Positions 1 to 25,000 of a stretch of DNA of 25,000 nucleotides are shown here, piece by piece. The DNA comes from Leptospira weilii (lineage in GTDB: Bacteria; Spirochaetota; Leptospiria; Leptospirales; Leptospiraceae), in assembly GCF_006874765.1 (NCBI RefSeq), contig NZ_CP040840.1, positions 852,501-877,500 of the forward strand. Reading direction: 5' to 3'. Below the pieces are notes generated by a model. It was not told the DNA's origin and made no database searches. It saw only the letters and a program-made list of their open reading frames with translations. Both the position numbers and the translations under genes were made by a program. The number at the start of each line of letters is the position of its first letter. Position 1 is the stretch's first letter.

Positions 1-1
1 A

Positions 2-667
<666 letters not shown>

Positions 668-670
668 AAC

Positions 671-709
671 AACCCGCCCAACCAATCCATAAAAAGGTTG
701 CGTTGGGTT
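671..709 (+). terminator. Possible terminator after greA
   Basis: Four bases after the greA stop, AACCC and CAACC (671-683) can pair with GGTTG and GGGTT (696-709) across a 12-nt loop, with a small internal bulge. Only three T residues follow, so it is a weak intrinsic terminator or simply a 3'-end hairpin. Confidence 0.4.
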
Positions 710-891
710 TACTGTTGATGGAGGAAAATGTTAAAGTTTAGCATTGAGTTTGTCTGTTTATAATAGCAAATTTGAATTTTCTGATAAGCCGTAAGTTTTC
801 TTTGAAATAAGAACTTAAGATTTACATTTGCTCTTAGGAAAAATCTTTCACATCCTGTAACCTCGAAGGTTTTCTCCCGAAGAACTTCGTG

Positions 892-1425
892 ATGTTATCC
901 CCGCAATATAAAAATATTCAATATACGTTCGGCCAACTTGCCGATTTTTTATCCGTCGTAAAAGAAGAGGAATATTCGAAAAATATCACGCAATCGACGG
1001 ATTTAAGCATCGGGAAACACGTTCGACATTGTATCGAGGTTCTGGAAAATTTAACCGTCGGACTTGAAACTTCAAACGTATTTTACGATCGAAGAAAACG
1101 AGATCCGCTTTATGAAATCTCCCCTCTTGCCGCGAGAGATAAAATTTTCGAACTATTAGGAAAGCTCGAGCAAATCGACGAAAACAAAATCATAGAACTT
1201 GCATATCTTATCGATCCGAATACGGGACTCGAAGGAAAAACTGTAACTAATCTTAAACGGGAATTTTTATATGTTCAGGATCATACGATTCATCATATGG
1301 CAATTATCAAACTTTGTGTGGAGTGTTTCTTACGAAATGTATCTTTACCGGAAGAATTCGGAGTCGCTCTATCGACTCTCCAATTCCAGAAAAAAGATAT
1401 ACGAACTAAACGTTCCGAATCATAA
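892..1425 (+). CDS. DinB-like metal-binding four-helix protein
   Basis: This 177-residue protein resembles the DinB/YfiT superfamily, four-helix bundles that hold a divalent metal with three histidines; many act as thiol-dependent S-transferases, but most members are uncharacterised. Visible histidines are at about 43 and 46 (GKHVRHCIEVL) and at 131, 134 and 135 (DHTIHHMAIIK), the spacing expected for the triad. The family-typical NVFYDRRKRDP follows the first helix. A GTG codon lies immediately upstream at 889; ATG at 892 is preferred, though no convincing Shine-Dalgarno sequence precedes either. The gene is 61 bases upstream of an ATP-grasp ligase on the same strand and may be co-transcribed with it. 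No signal peptide or membrane segment is seen, so it is probably cytoplasmic. Its substrate cannot be read from the sequence. Confidence 0.75.
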   Translation: MLSPQYKNIQYTFGQLADFLSVVKEEEYSKNITQSTDLSIGKHVRHCIEVLENLTVGLETSNVFYDRRKRDPLYEISPLAARDKIFELLGKLEQIDENKIIELAYLIDPNTGLEGKTVTNLKREFLYVQDHTIHHMAIIKLCVECFLRNVSLPEEFGVALSTLQFQKKDIRTKRSES

Positions 1426-1486
1426 GAATTTGTCTTGAGGAAATTCGAAACGAATCTTGTTGAATCAGTATAACTGAATCTTTTCA

Positions 1487-2584
<1,098 letters not shown>

Positions 2585-2775
2585 AAAAGTTTTATATATC
2601 CGTTTGCATCATCGTGAGTCTTGAATTGATGATTTGAAAATGTCTGAGACGCAATTACTATATTTCCGAAATGCTTCCGAAAGAACGTAAAGCAAAGTTT
2701 GAAAATCAAGGTGATTTTTGTTTCGAGTCGTTTGTCGGAACAATTGAACGAGTGAATTTTTGAATTATCTAAAAA

Positions 2776-2803
2776 TTGAAAGTATGGTTTGCGAAATTAC
2801 ACT
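2776..2803 (+). promoter_or_regulatory. Possible promoter of the 2852 cyclase gene
   Basis: TTGAAA (2776-2781) and TACACT (2798-2803) are separated by 16 bp and lie about 50 bases upstream of the cyclase start. The -35 matches well, the -10 only moderately. This is motif matching only. Confidence 0.3.
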
Positions 2804-2851
2804 ATGGCAAAAAGATTTCGTTTCAAATCGTGAGCGGATGAGGTGAGAATC

Positions 2852-4150
<1,299 letters not shown>

Positions 4151-4158
4151 GAAAAAAT

Positions 4159-5054
<896 letters not shown>

Positions 5055-5268
5055 ACCGATTTTAAAATATATTCACTTTTCTGAATTTTACTATGTTATT
5101 AAGTTGTCTACGGATCGACCGTTCTACTCAAGAAAGTGTGAAAATAATGGTCTAACATATTTTAGAAAGTAGGTCTTTTACCGGATGTGGGAATTACCGC
5201 GATGGTATTTGTTGACCGCGTATTTTATTGTGGATATCAATCATATATCTTAAAAGGGTTAGCCGGAC

Positions 5269-6216
<948 letters not shown>

Positions 6217-6427
6217 GAAGGGGTTTCCTTATTTGTCAAAAATTGAGCGTTTCAAAATTGCTGTTTAGAATCAAGAAAATCAGCCGTATATTAAAAATTT
6301 TTAAGAAACTTATTTTAAGATTTGTCCCAAAACATTGGGAGGAATCACGATCATGATTGTTAAATCGTGAATAACAAAATGTAGCAACTCTCATAGATTA
6401 CGTCTCTTTGATAAGCTTATATGTTTT

Positions 6428-6521
6428 TGCTGATCTCTATAAAATCGAGTACCGTTAATTTTCATCGCAAAGCACTGTTTCAACGCAAAATATTGGGTAC
6501 TTTATTATATAGCTATGAATA
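6428..6521 (+). repeat. 94-bp MITE-like element, copy A
   Basis: One of three related copies (others at 11684-11777 inverted and 14434-14524). It begins TGCTGATCTCTATAAAAT and ends TATATAGCTATGAATA. The outer ~26 bp at each end form an imperfect inverted repeat. Copy A is the most diverged of the three. It has no coding capacity. Confidence 0.7.
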
Positions 6522-6677
6522 AATCACCTTTTCGTCGTTAAACCTAGTATGAGTTTTTACGATTCTTAGGTTTGGGGAGCAATTTTTAATCTTTTTTTCG
6601 TTTATACTACTCGAATGCACGAATAGAACACTATGACAAACTTATTTCGAAAATTAGAATATTCCTCTAAAAAGTCA

Positions 6678-6712
6678 GGATTTCCCGATTTGACTTAATT
6701 TTTGAGAACCGC
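6678..6712 (+). repeat. 35-bp dispersed repeat, copy 1
   Basis: Matches 20623-20657 in opposite orientation at 31 of 35 positions by hand alignment. The conserved core is GATTTGACTTA followed by a T run and GAGAACCGC. The match does not clearly extend into the flanks. Confidence 0.6.
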
Positions 6713-6908
6713 TGGCGAATGAGCGAGAGACGAAAACGAAGGTTTCGAATCTGTGAAAGAAGATCTGAATTTTTATGTTCTTGATGTCTTCTAATGAGTT
6801 GTCTCGCAAGATTTGCCAATCCTAAAAGATGATTTTGTATGGAGGAAAGAAGTCGGGAAGGGGAGTATCGAAAGAACGAGGATTCATCACAAACAAAGGA
6901 GAGAGATT

Positions 6909-6980
<72 letters not shown>

Positions 6981-7010
6981 ATCTATAATAAGAATACACT
7001 AGGCAATCGT

Positions 7011-8547
<1,537 letters not shown>

Positions 8548-8560
8548 TTTTACTTTTGTT

Positions 8561-9589
<1,029 letters not shown>

Positions 9590-9816
9590 GGGAACAGTTT
9601 TTCTCCAGATTGAAATCGTGCAAGATTAAATCGTTTGATTTCATTTCGATGTAAACTTAAGTCCGAATCGCGTCGATTTTTGTTCAAACTCCGGTCTTCG
9701 ATTCGAATTTTAGATTTTAAAACGACAGAATAGAAGTCGTTTTTGTCTTCCCGCAAAAATAAACGGGATCCCTAAAGAGCTATGCAAATATTGCGGAAAA
9801 CATAGGTTAGTTTCTA

Positions 9817-11348
<1,532 letters not shown>

Positions 11349-11453
11349 ATAAAGTGAGCTCGGCGTGATTCATTTTTCTATAATTGGAATTTGAACTTTG
11401 TAAATCTATTCTTAAAATGCGGAACTAGAACAAATCGCGATTTTACGAACAAA

Positions 11454-11483
11454 TTCTAAAAGTAGGGACTTCTACTTTTAGAA
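11454..11483. repeat. Perfect 12-bp inverted repeat (hairpin)
   Basis: TTCTAAAAGTAG (11454-11465) and CTACTTTTAGAA (11472-11483) pair perfectly around the loop GGACTT. It lies about 105 bases after the YceK-like lipoprotein gene and could stabilise or end its transcript. The GTAGG...CTAC type of palindrome is, as far as I recall, common between leptospiral genes. Confidence 0.6.
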
Positions 11484-11629
11484 AATTCTTACTTATTTTA
11501 TTACACCGAACTCACGTTAAATATATGTCAAAAATACGTATAAATTCTGGTCTGTAAAATCATATTCATAAAATATAATGATTTAAATATGATAAATGAT
11601 GAAAAGTTTTAAAAGGATTGCAAGCTTTG

Positions 11630-11647
11630 ATCCCTGGGCTCAGGGAT
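11630..11647. other. Short GC hairpin
   Basis: ATCCCTG (11630-11636) and CAGGGAT (11641-11647) pair around GGCT. No T run follows on either side, so its function is not assigned. Confidence 0.35.
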
Positions 11648-11683
11648 AATAAAGATGATTAAGTCTGATTTTAAAACGCATTC

Positions 11684-11777
11684 TACTCATCTCTACATAA
11701 TAGAGTGTCTAAAATTCTGCATTGAAACATGGGATTTGTGCCCAAATTAACGGTACTCTATTTTATAGGGATCAGTA
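11684..11777 (-). repeat. 94-bp MITE-like element, copy B (inverted)
   Basis: The ends are TACTCATCTCTACATAATAG at 11684 and, read on the minus strand, TACTGATCCCTATAAAATAG from 11777. The outer 26 bp match each other at 20 positions, so they are imperfect terminal inverted repeats. The left 35 bp match copy C almost perfectly in the opposite orientation; the right half matches copy A, including AGAGTACCGTTAATTT against GAGTACCGTTAATTTT. It begins and ends with a TA dinucleotide. Confidence 0.75.
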
Positions 11778-11984
11778 AATGGAGAATTTTCGTTGATTCG
11801 AATTCTTAAGAATATTTCTGTTGGAATTTGATTTAAAGTCTGTCCGAAAACTCAAAACAATTGCAGCGATCCGCGGAGATTCTGATAAGATCGAATGGTT
11901 TTGGGACACGGTCTTATGTTTTATGTAAAAGTGTGATTCACAACTTTATATATTTTATTTTTATAATATTCAAACTTAAATGTA

Positions 11985-12995
<1,011 letters not shown>

Positions 12996-12997
12996 GT

Positions 12998-13420
<423 letters not shown>

Positions 13421-13435
13421 TGTTTGATAAAAGGC

Positions 13436-14269
<834 letters not shown>

Positions 14270-14281
14270 AAATGTTTCTGT

Positions 14282-14330
<49 letters not shown>

Positions 14331-14433
14331 GAAATTTTGAGGAAACTTAATTCTCAATTTATTGACTCTGCGTGAATCGATGACTTATTTCTTTATTTCC
14401 CAAAAAAATATGTGGAGAGTAGCGGGTGTGTTT

Positions 14434-14524
14434 TACCGACCCCTAAAAATAGAATACGTTCATTTGAGCGCAAATCCCGCGTTAGACGCAGAATTTTGGA
14501 CACTCTATTATGTAGAGATGAGTA
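14434..14524 (+). repeat. ~91-bp MITE-like element, copy C
   Basis: It begins TACCGACCCCTAAAAATAGA and ends TTATGTAGAGATGAGTA. The right third matches copy B (inverted) with one mismatch in 35 bp, while the left end is more diverged. Terminal inverted repeats are still recognisable. Confidence 0.72.
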
Positions 14525-14733
14525 GGGGTAATCGTTCCTTGAAATATTTCATTCTTCATTTCGTATGAATATTTCTGATGAAACTTGATGTGGTTTTTTT
14601 TGAAGGGCAGAGTATAAGGACAAATACAACCAACGGTTGTTTTCCGTAGAGAGCGATAGAATGTTAGAAGCTTGCAGTTTCTATGTAGAATTTTGTAAGC
14701 GCAAATTCGTTAGTATATTCAGCTTTTATTTCC

Positions 14734-14766
14734 TTTGAAAGAGACGGCGATACCGTCTCTTTCAAA
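14734..14766 (-). terminator. Strong hairpin after the TonB-dependent receptor gene
   Basis: TTTGAAAGAGACGG (14734-14747) and CCGTCTCTTTCAAA (14753-14766) form a perfect 14-bp stem with a 5-nt loop, starting five bases after the receptor stop. No T tract follows the stem on the minus strand, so it is either a terminator of the U-poor type or a 3'-end stabiliser. Confidence 0.7.
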
Positions 14767-14771
14767 TCTGG

Positions 14772-18352
<3,581 letters not shown>

Positions 18353-18360
18353 ATTTTGGA

Positions 18361-18387
18361 AGAGGATTCCTTTTTTGGGAATCCTCT
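18361..18387 (-). other. Intercistronic hairpin between lipoprotein gene and receptor pair
   Basis: AGAGGATTCC (18361-18370) and GGAATCCTCT (18378-18387) form a perfect 10-bp stem with a T-rich 7-nt loop, seven bases after the lipoprotein stop and eight bases before the next ATG. There is no T tract after it on the minus strand. It may act as a partial terminator or a processing site that keeps lipoprotein mRNA above receptor mRNA. Confidence 0.55.
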
Positions 18388-18394
18388 GTTAAAG

Positions 18395-19780
<1,386 letters not shown>

Positions 19781-19821
19781 TTTTATACTCCTTGGGAATA
19801 AACCGTAGAAGGTCTTAGGCT

Positions 19822-19855
19822 AAGATAAATATAAGTAGTTACGTATAAGTTACAA
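19822..19855 (-). promoter_or_regulatory. Receptor-unit promoter with two 11-bp-spaced direct repeats
   Basis: On the minus strand, TTGTAAC (19855-19849) and ACGTAAC (19844-19838) start 11 bp apart, and the second ends 10 bp before TATCTT (19827-19822), a moderate -10 box. The spacing is identical to that at exbB. An alternative reading is an ordinary promoter: TTGTAA (19855-19850), a 16-bp spacer, then TATATT (19833-19828). Both readings use the same bases. Confidence 0.5.
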
Positions 19856-19949
19856 ACTGGTATAATTCCCATAACTTTCGAATGTTTTGATAAAAGTGCC
19901 TCCTAGAGGACCAAAGCTTCGAAGATGAGCAGTAGGGTCGAAGGAATTC

Positions 19950-20264
19950 TCACGGAAGTGCGAAGAATAGGATTAAGAGTAAGCTCATCGAGCTCAAAGC
20001 GAGATAACGATCTTCTTTCGTTTCCATTTTCGGCTCTTCTTTTTTTGCCCATGCTATTTCTTTTTTTTCGATCGTAATCGCTTCCTTTTTAAAGCCGCGT
20101 TCTGTTCCGTCCTCGTATTCGACAAGGATGCCTTGCGCGTTTTCGGACGTTTTGACGTTTTCGATCACTTCGTTCGTTTTAATGTTTTTTACGGTGTCCG
20201 CAAAAAGAGCGTTTAAAAAGAGTGATGCGAACAAGATAAGAAATATCGATAGCCTTGTAATCAT
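19950..20264 (-). CDS. Small exported protein with C-terminal membrane helix
   Basis: I do not recognise this 104-residue protein. It has a signal peptide ([20 protein letters not shown], cleavage probably after FA at about 22). A small beta-type segment follows ([20 protein letters not shown], then [20 protein letters not shown]), which resembles the small 'response to a given property' folds of many leptospiral exported proteins. After a charged spacer, a C-terminal hydrophobic helix (about 87-103) could anchor it in a membrane. Start ATG 20264 has AAAAGG about seven bases upstream. It lies 169 bases upstream of the beta-helix lipoprotein on the same strand, with a promoter candidate between them, so it may be a separate transcript. 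A link to the TonB locus is only positional. Confidence 0.65.
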   Translation of the reverse strand: MITRLSIFLILFASLFLNALFADTVKNIKTNEVIENVKTSENAQGILVEYEDGTERGFKKEAITIEKKEIAWAKKEEPKMETKEDRYLALSSMSLLLILFFALP

Positions 20265-20339
20265 TTTGTAACCTTTTGCATTTGAGAATGATGATCCCTT
20301 CTCATCTTTATAAAATCCTACAACACGAAAAACGGATGT

Positions 20340-20350
20340 ATTGTTACAAT
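20340..20350. promoter_or_regulatory. Small perfect dyad ATTGTTACAAT
   Basis: An 11-bp palindrome (ATTGT-T-ACAAT) about 76 bases upstream of the small exported protein gene. It contains TTGTAAC on the minus strand, the same heptamer as in the TonB-locus repeats, but no 11-bp-spaced partner. It is a possible operator only. Confidence 0.25.
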
Positions 20351-20622
20351 CGCATTAAAGATTGTGATAAAGATCTACGCTTGTTCGGGTCTGTTTTGTG
20401 TTTTCTTGGTGAAAGCGGAGAAAATAAGGCTTGATGAAAATTGGAATTGGCAAATGGAATAAAGATTATATTTTAATAAATTGTAATGTAATATTTAATT
20501 TATAATGCATCTATTCGCTTCCGATGTTTATGGTAGCAAGTTTTTTGATAATTGTGCGTCGTTACTACTCGGACGTATGAAAATAGTAATTAAAAATAAA
20601 TGTTCGATTTTGCAAAAGTAAG

Positions 20623-20657
20623 GCGGTTCTCAAAAAATAAGTCAAATCAGGAATTTC
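20623..20657 (-). repeat. 35-bp dispersed repeat, copy 2 (inverted)
   Basis: The reverse complement of this stretch matches 6678-6712 at 31 of 35 positions, sharing GATTTGACTTA and TTTTTGAGAACCGC. Confidence 0.6.
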
Positions 20658-21335
20658 AGATTTTTATATTTATATTCAAAAATTATAATTTTATAAATAA
20701 GATTATAATGATATTATTTAAATTCGTCCGAGTGGCAATTCGTTTGAATGATCGAAATATTACGTTCCCTATCAATCGATCGTAAGATGTGTTCACTTTC
20801 TTTATTCTTGCAAAGGAGTTCGCATTGTAAGTCCACGAGAATTCAAAAAAATATTTCGATTTCTTTGCGCAGAACTCGTTTTAGATTGCGAACGGAAGAT
20901 GTTTTCGACGGCACCAATCTTTTATATTCCAAAGTGTGAAAGTAGGTTTCCGGTTCAGAGCGGAGTCTTTCGTATAACTTGGTTGTTTGGCAAGTCTAAG
21001 TGAAGGTATAACGGTAAGAGGACTACCCAAGTATCAACGATAGAGTTCCCTTGAACGTTGACTCGTTTCCTTTCGTTTTCCCGAACTGGGTTGATACAAG
21101 ACTCGCCCAACTTTTTTACCGAAGCAGAAAGAAACTTCCCATATATTTTCAAAAATTGAGGAATTTTCTTTGGAAGAAGTTTCAAATCTTTTTCAGGAAA
21201 ACGAAACCAAGTATCTTCTGGAATCAAAAGATAACCGTTTCAGAACGGCTTTCTTGAAGAATCGAATTGATTTCAGGATCGGAATTGAGCGACAAGTATT
21301 CCATACGATCTTAGAAAGAATGAGACAGACTCGAT

Positions 21336-21382
21336 TTTTTTGAAAATTTTAATCGGGCAAAAGAGAAAAAATTTTCAAAAAA
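21336..21382. repeat. 15-bp perfect AT-rich inverted repeat
   Basis: TTTTTTGAAAATTTT (21336-21350) pairs perfectly with AAAATTTTCAAAAAA (21368-21382) around a 17-nt loop. No gene ends next to it. Confidence 0.55.
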
Positions 21383-21520
21383 TGAGAAAGAGATAGTTTG
21401 GTAAGCCATAGAAAAGAAATCCGACATATTTTAATGTGAGTTCGTCGTGAGACCTTAAAGGTAGTAGGAGCTCCACATCCGATTCCTTAACATCGCATTT
21501 GCGTTAGGTTAAATCCTGTC

Positions 21521-21793
21521 TCAAAAAAAACTAAAACATCTCACTTCCTGAATACCGCCCCAAAAGAAGGCATTCGGTGGGGACAGGCGTTGAACGCCAA
21601 TGAAGCGAGGCGCCTGGTTTCTATCGAGCGCCTCATCGGAAGCGTTCTGTTGAATTATCAGCTGTTCAGCAGAAAAACTCAAGTACCGTCGCTCTCTAAA
21701 GATCGCTCCCGCAGGTTTGGGATGCGCTGTAAGTGGGCTTAATGAAAAACCATAGATTTTGACTTCATGCCTCATTAAGATAAAGTTAGGCAA
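21521..21793 (-). other. GC-rich, structured block with a 90-codon frame
   Basis: The frame (ending VQRLSPPNAFFWGGIQEVRC plus FSFF) has no ribosome-binding site I can support and no recognised domain. The DNA stands out: about 53% G+C over 21541-21720 by hand count, with nested palindromes such as GGCGTTGAACGCC (about 21587) and GAGGCGC (21607-21613) against GCGCCTC (21628-21634). I believe similar short frames recur in leptospiral genomes as part of dispersed repeats, but I cannot verify this here. It may be a repeat, a structured RNA or a decayed insertion. Confidence 0.35.
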
Positions 21794-21932
21794 GATTGTC
21801 GTTTGTTGCTTTTATAAAATGATGTCTTTTTAAGAATAGTTTACTAAATTCGATACAATTTTTCAAAAACCTTTTAAAAGAGGTTTTTAGGCGTAATGTA
21901 GAAGACGGATTGACTCTAAAGCGTTATGTTTC

Positions 21933-21966
21933 TAATTTATAATTTCTATTTTTTTATTATAAATTA
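21933..21966. repeat. 11-bp AT-rich inverted repeat
   Basis: TAATTTATAAT (21933-21943) and ATTATAAATTA (21956-21966) pair perfectly around a T-rich 12-nt loop, about 150 bases upstream of the Cache cyclase gene. A weaker repeat (AAAAACC at 21865-21871, GGTTTTT at 21882-21888) lies just before it. Confidence 0.5.
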
Positions 21967-22018
21967 AAAAATTATAGTCCAAAAAAATGAATGACTCGAT
22001 TTTGAGCTTTATGAAACC

Positions 22019-22078
<60 letters not shown>

Positions 22079-22081
22079 GAT

Positions 22082-23922
<1,841 letters not shown>

Positions 23923-23923
23923 T

Positions 23924-24847
23924 ATGAAGGCCCGATTTTTTTCAGGCGATAGACCAATTCTATTTCTTCTTATATTCAATATCGTAGTATTTACCGTAAT
24001 ATTTATATACGATTATACTCGATACGGTTATCAAGGTTCGCAAAAAGTAATCGGGACTATTCTTTATAAATCTAATACGGTCAAAAGAAAATATGACTCC
24101 GAAGTGGTCTGGAAAGAAATTAAAATCGGAAACTCGCTCCAAAACAGAGATACAATTTTAACCTCCGAAAATTCTCAGGCAAAAATCAGACTTTTGGACG
24201 GAAGTGAGATTACGATTGCGGAAAATTCTATGATCTTTATCGACTATTTGGATAATCGGGCAAATTTGGAAATTTCCGAGGGCGGCTTACAAATTACGAG
24301 AAAATCGAATAGTAAAGAAAATACTTCCTCTCTTGGGATTCGTTCCGGCGACGGAGTTTTGAAACTCGTGGAAGGAGTCGTAAATGTGGAAAAAAAGAAA
24401 AATCAAAAGACTCTCGAATACGCGATTGTTTCGGGTAGTGTCAAAGTCGATCCGAGCAATCCATTTCCGATGCTGCCTAAAAAATCCCTAGACGAGTTTG
24501 AAAAATTATTTCCTGTCGCGGCGGATATTCAAACCACCCAGTCCCTTCAAGAGTCAGAGACCGCAAATTCAAGTTCATCGATTGAATCAAATTCCACCTT
24601 CGAAGACAATGCTCAAAAACAGAATTACGATTACGACAAGGTCCGAAAAGTATCCGATCCTACCGTAAACAAAAAGAATGAAGAATTCAAAAATTCAGAG
24701 TCTAACCCGGAATCCAGGCATCATAGTCGTTCTTTATCAGAAGTAAAAAAACAAAAACGGATGTCTGAGGAATTACTCAGGCAAGAAAAGGAAAAACGTA
24801 GAAGAGAGAGAGAATATAGGGAACAAAAAGAATTTTTACGGATGTAA
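23924..24847 (+). CDS. FecR-domain membrane protein
   Basis: A 307-residue protein with one N-terminal membrane helix (about 12-30) and a FecR-type beta domain outside the cytoplasm (about 55-175). The domain shows KIGNSLQNRDTILTSENSQA, IRLLDGSEITIAENSMIFI and LEISEGGLQI. The C-terminal third is low in hydrophobic residues, Ser/Asn-rich, and ends in a strongly charged helix (about 270-307, mostly K, R, E). Classical FecR passes an iron-siderophore signal to a sigma factor, but no sigma factor gene lies here. In spirochaetes FecR domains often occur as general envelope modules. It starts one base after the cyclase stop, with only a weak ribosome-binding site, so its translation probably depends on the cyclase. 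A role in presenting a signal to the Cache cyclase is a guess from the pairing. Confidence 0.8.
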   Translation: MKARFFSGDRPILFLLIFNIVVFTVIFIYDYTRYGYQGSQKVIGTILYKSNTVKRKYDSEVVWKEIKIGNSLQNRDTILTSENSQAKIRLLDGSEITIAENSMIFIDYLDNRANLEISEGGLQITRKSNSKENTSSLGIRSGDGVLKLVEGVVNVEKKKNQKTLEYAIVSGSVKVDPSNPFPMLPKKSLDEFEKLFPVAADIQTTQSLQESETANSSSSIESNSTFEDNAQKQNYDYDKVRKVSDPTVNKKNEEFKNSESNPESRHHSRSLSEVKKQKRMSEELLRQEKEKRRREREYREQKEFLRM

Positions 24848-24871
24848 CGAGCGCTCCTTAGAGAGCGAGTT

Positions 24872-24904
24872 AGTGGAATTATAGCGGAGCGTCATAATTC
24901 CACT
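24872..24904. terminator. Bidirectional hairpin between convergent genes
   Basis: AGTGGAATTAT (24872-24882) and ATAATTCCACT (24894-24904) form a perfect 11-bp stem around an 11-nt loop, 25 bases after the FecR-protein stop and 28 bases after the stop of the convergent partial gene. A short T run (TTT) follows on the plus side. It is well placed to end both transcripts. Confidence 0.6.
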
Positions 24905-24931
24905 TTCGGCGAAGCTGAAAAATAGAGCGAC

Positions 24932-25000
24932 TCAAGTCGGAACCACGTCGGCCGGTGTCAGGGATTCGATGTTGTGGGTAAATCCTTCTTTATCATGAAA
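24932..25000 (-). CDS. C-terminal tail of an unidentified gene (cut by window end)
   Basis: Reading inward from the right edge on the minus strand gives 22 residues, FHDKEGFTHNIESLTPADVV then PT, and a TGA at 24934-24932. The composition looks like real protein. The ending LTPADVV resembles the C-terminus of integrase-core (IS3-type) transposases, which often end in a TPxEV-like motif, but this is weak evidence from a very short piece. It could be any protein. Confidence 0.4.
   Translation of the reverse strand, partial: FHDKEGFTHNIESLTPADVVPT

Larger units (their letters stand above)
11349..11984. other. Intergenic region with hairpins and a MITE-like copy
   Basis: About 0.64 kb between convergent genes with no credible ORF. 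It holds a 12-bp perfect stem at 11454-11483, a 7-bp GC hairpin at 11630-11647 and an inverted copy of the 94-bp element (11684-11777). A further stretch starting with GAATATTTCTG (11810 onward) is similar to one at about 14566 (20 of 24 positions), so the repeat may extend beyond its core. Confidence 0.6.

Noticed and set aside
14362..14568. 68-codon plus-strand frame
   Set aside because: It runs through the inverted-repeat element, so its 'protein' is translated repeat DNA; there is no ribosome-binding site.
20600..21257. Several 60-90 codon frames on both strands in the gene desert
   Set aside because: No ribosome-binding sites, no motifs, overlapping each other, in AT-rich low-complexity DNA.
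23924..24847. Classical FecR-FecI iron signalling
   Set aside because: No ECF sigma factor gene lies nearby and the partner gene is a cyclase.

Overview
The window looks like chromosomal DNA of a Leptospira species. The overall base composition is AT-rich. It combines an acidic-linker GreA, membrane and Cache-type class III cyclases, a FecR-domain protein, an ExbB-ExbD-ExbD-TonB set, lipoproteins with loose lipoboxes, and long AT-rich intergenic stretches carrying dispersed repeats. The species cannot be fixed from what I can see; a pathogenic-clade Leptospira is an inference.

Layout. Positions 2-667 hold the 3' end of a GreA-type elongation factor. Positions 889-2584 carry a DinB-like metal-binding protein and an ATP-grasp ligase. 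Positions 2852-5054 carry a six-helix membrane adenylate cyclase followed closely by an alpha/beta hydrolase. A fumarylacetoacetase-family enzyme faces them on the minus strand (5269-6216). After about 0.8 kb of repeat-bearing intergenic DNA comes a CarF/TMEM189-type lipid desaturase (7011-7730). Its 3' end overlaps, tail to tail, a UbiA-like membrane protein that is co-oriented with an MscS channel (7702-9589, minus strand). A lipoprotein with a YceK-like head and an ankyrin-like tail follows (9819-11348).

The centre (11985-20264, all minus strand) is a TonB-energised outer-membrane uptake locus in two units. One is exbB-exbD-exbD-tonB. The other is a beta-helix-like lipoprotein, an unknown probable lipoprotein, and a TonB-dependent receptor whose start overlaps the preceding stop by four bases. 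Both units are preceded by GTAAC/T-type heptamers repeated every 11 bp and ending exactly 10 bp upstream of a plausible -10 box. This suggests one activator of the OmpR/PhoB type controls receptor and energiser together. A small exported protein (19950-20264) lies just upstream.

Positions 20265-22116 are almost gene-free: AT-rich DNA with strong inverted repeats and one sharply GC-richer block. The right end has a Cache-HAMP adenylate cyclase and a FecR-domain membrane protein one base apart, a bidirectional hairpin, and the tail of a convergent gene.

The intergenic spaces contain a ~94-bp element with imperfect terminal inverted repeats in three copies (6428, 11684, 14434) and a second 35-bp repeat in two copies (6678, 20623). 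No tRNA, rRNA, CRISPR array or intact insertion sequence was seen.
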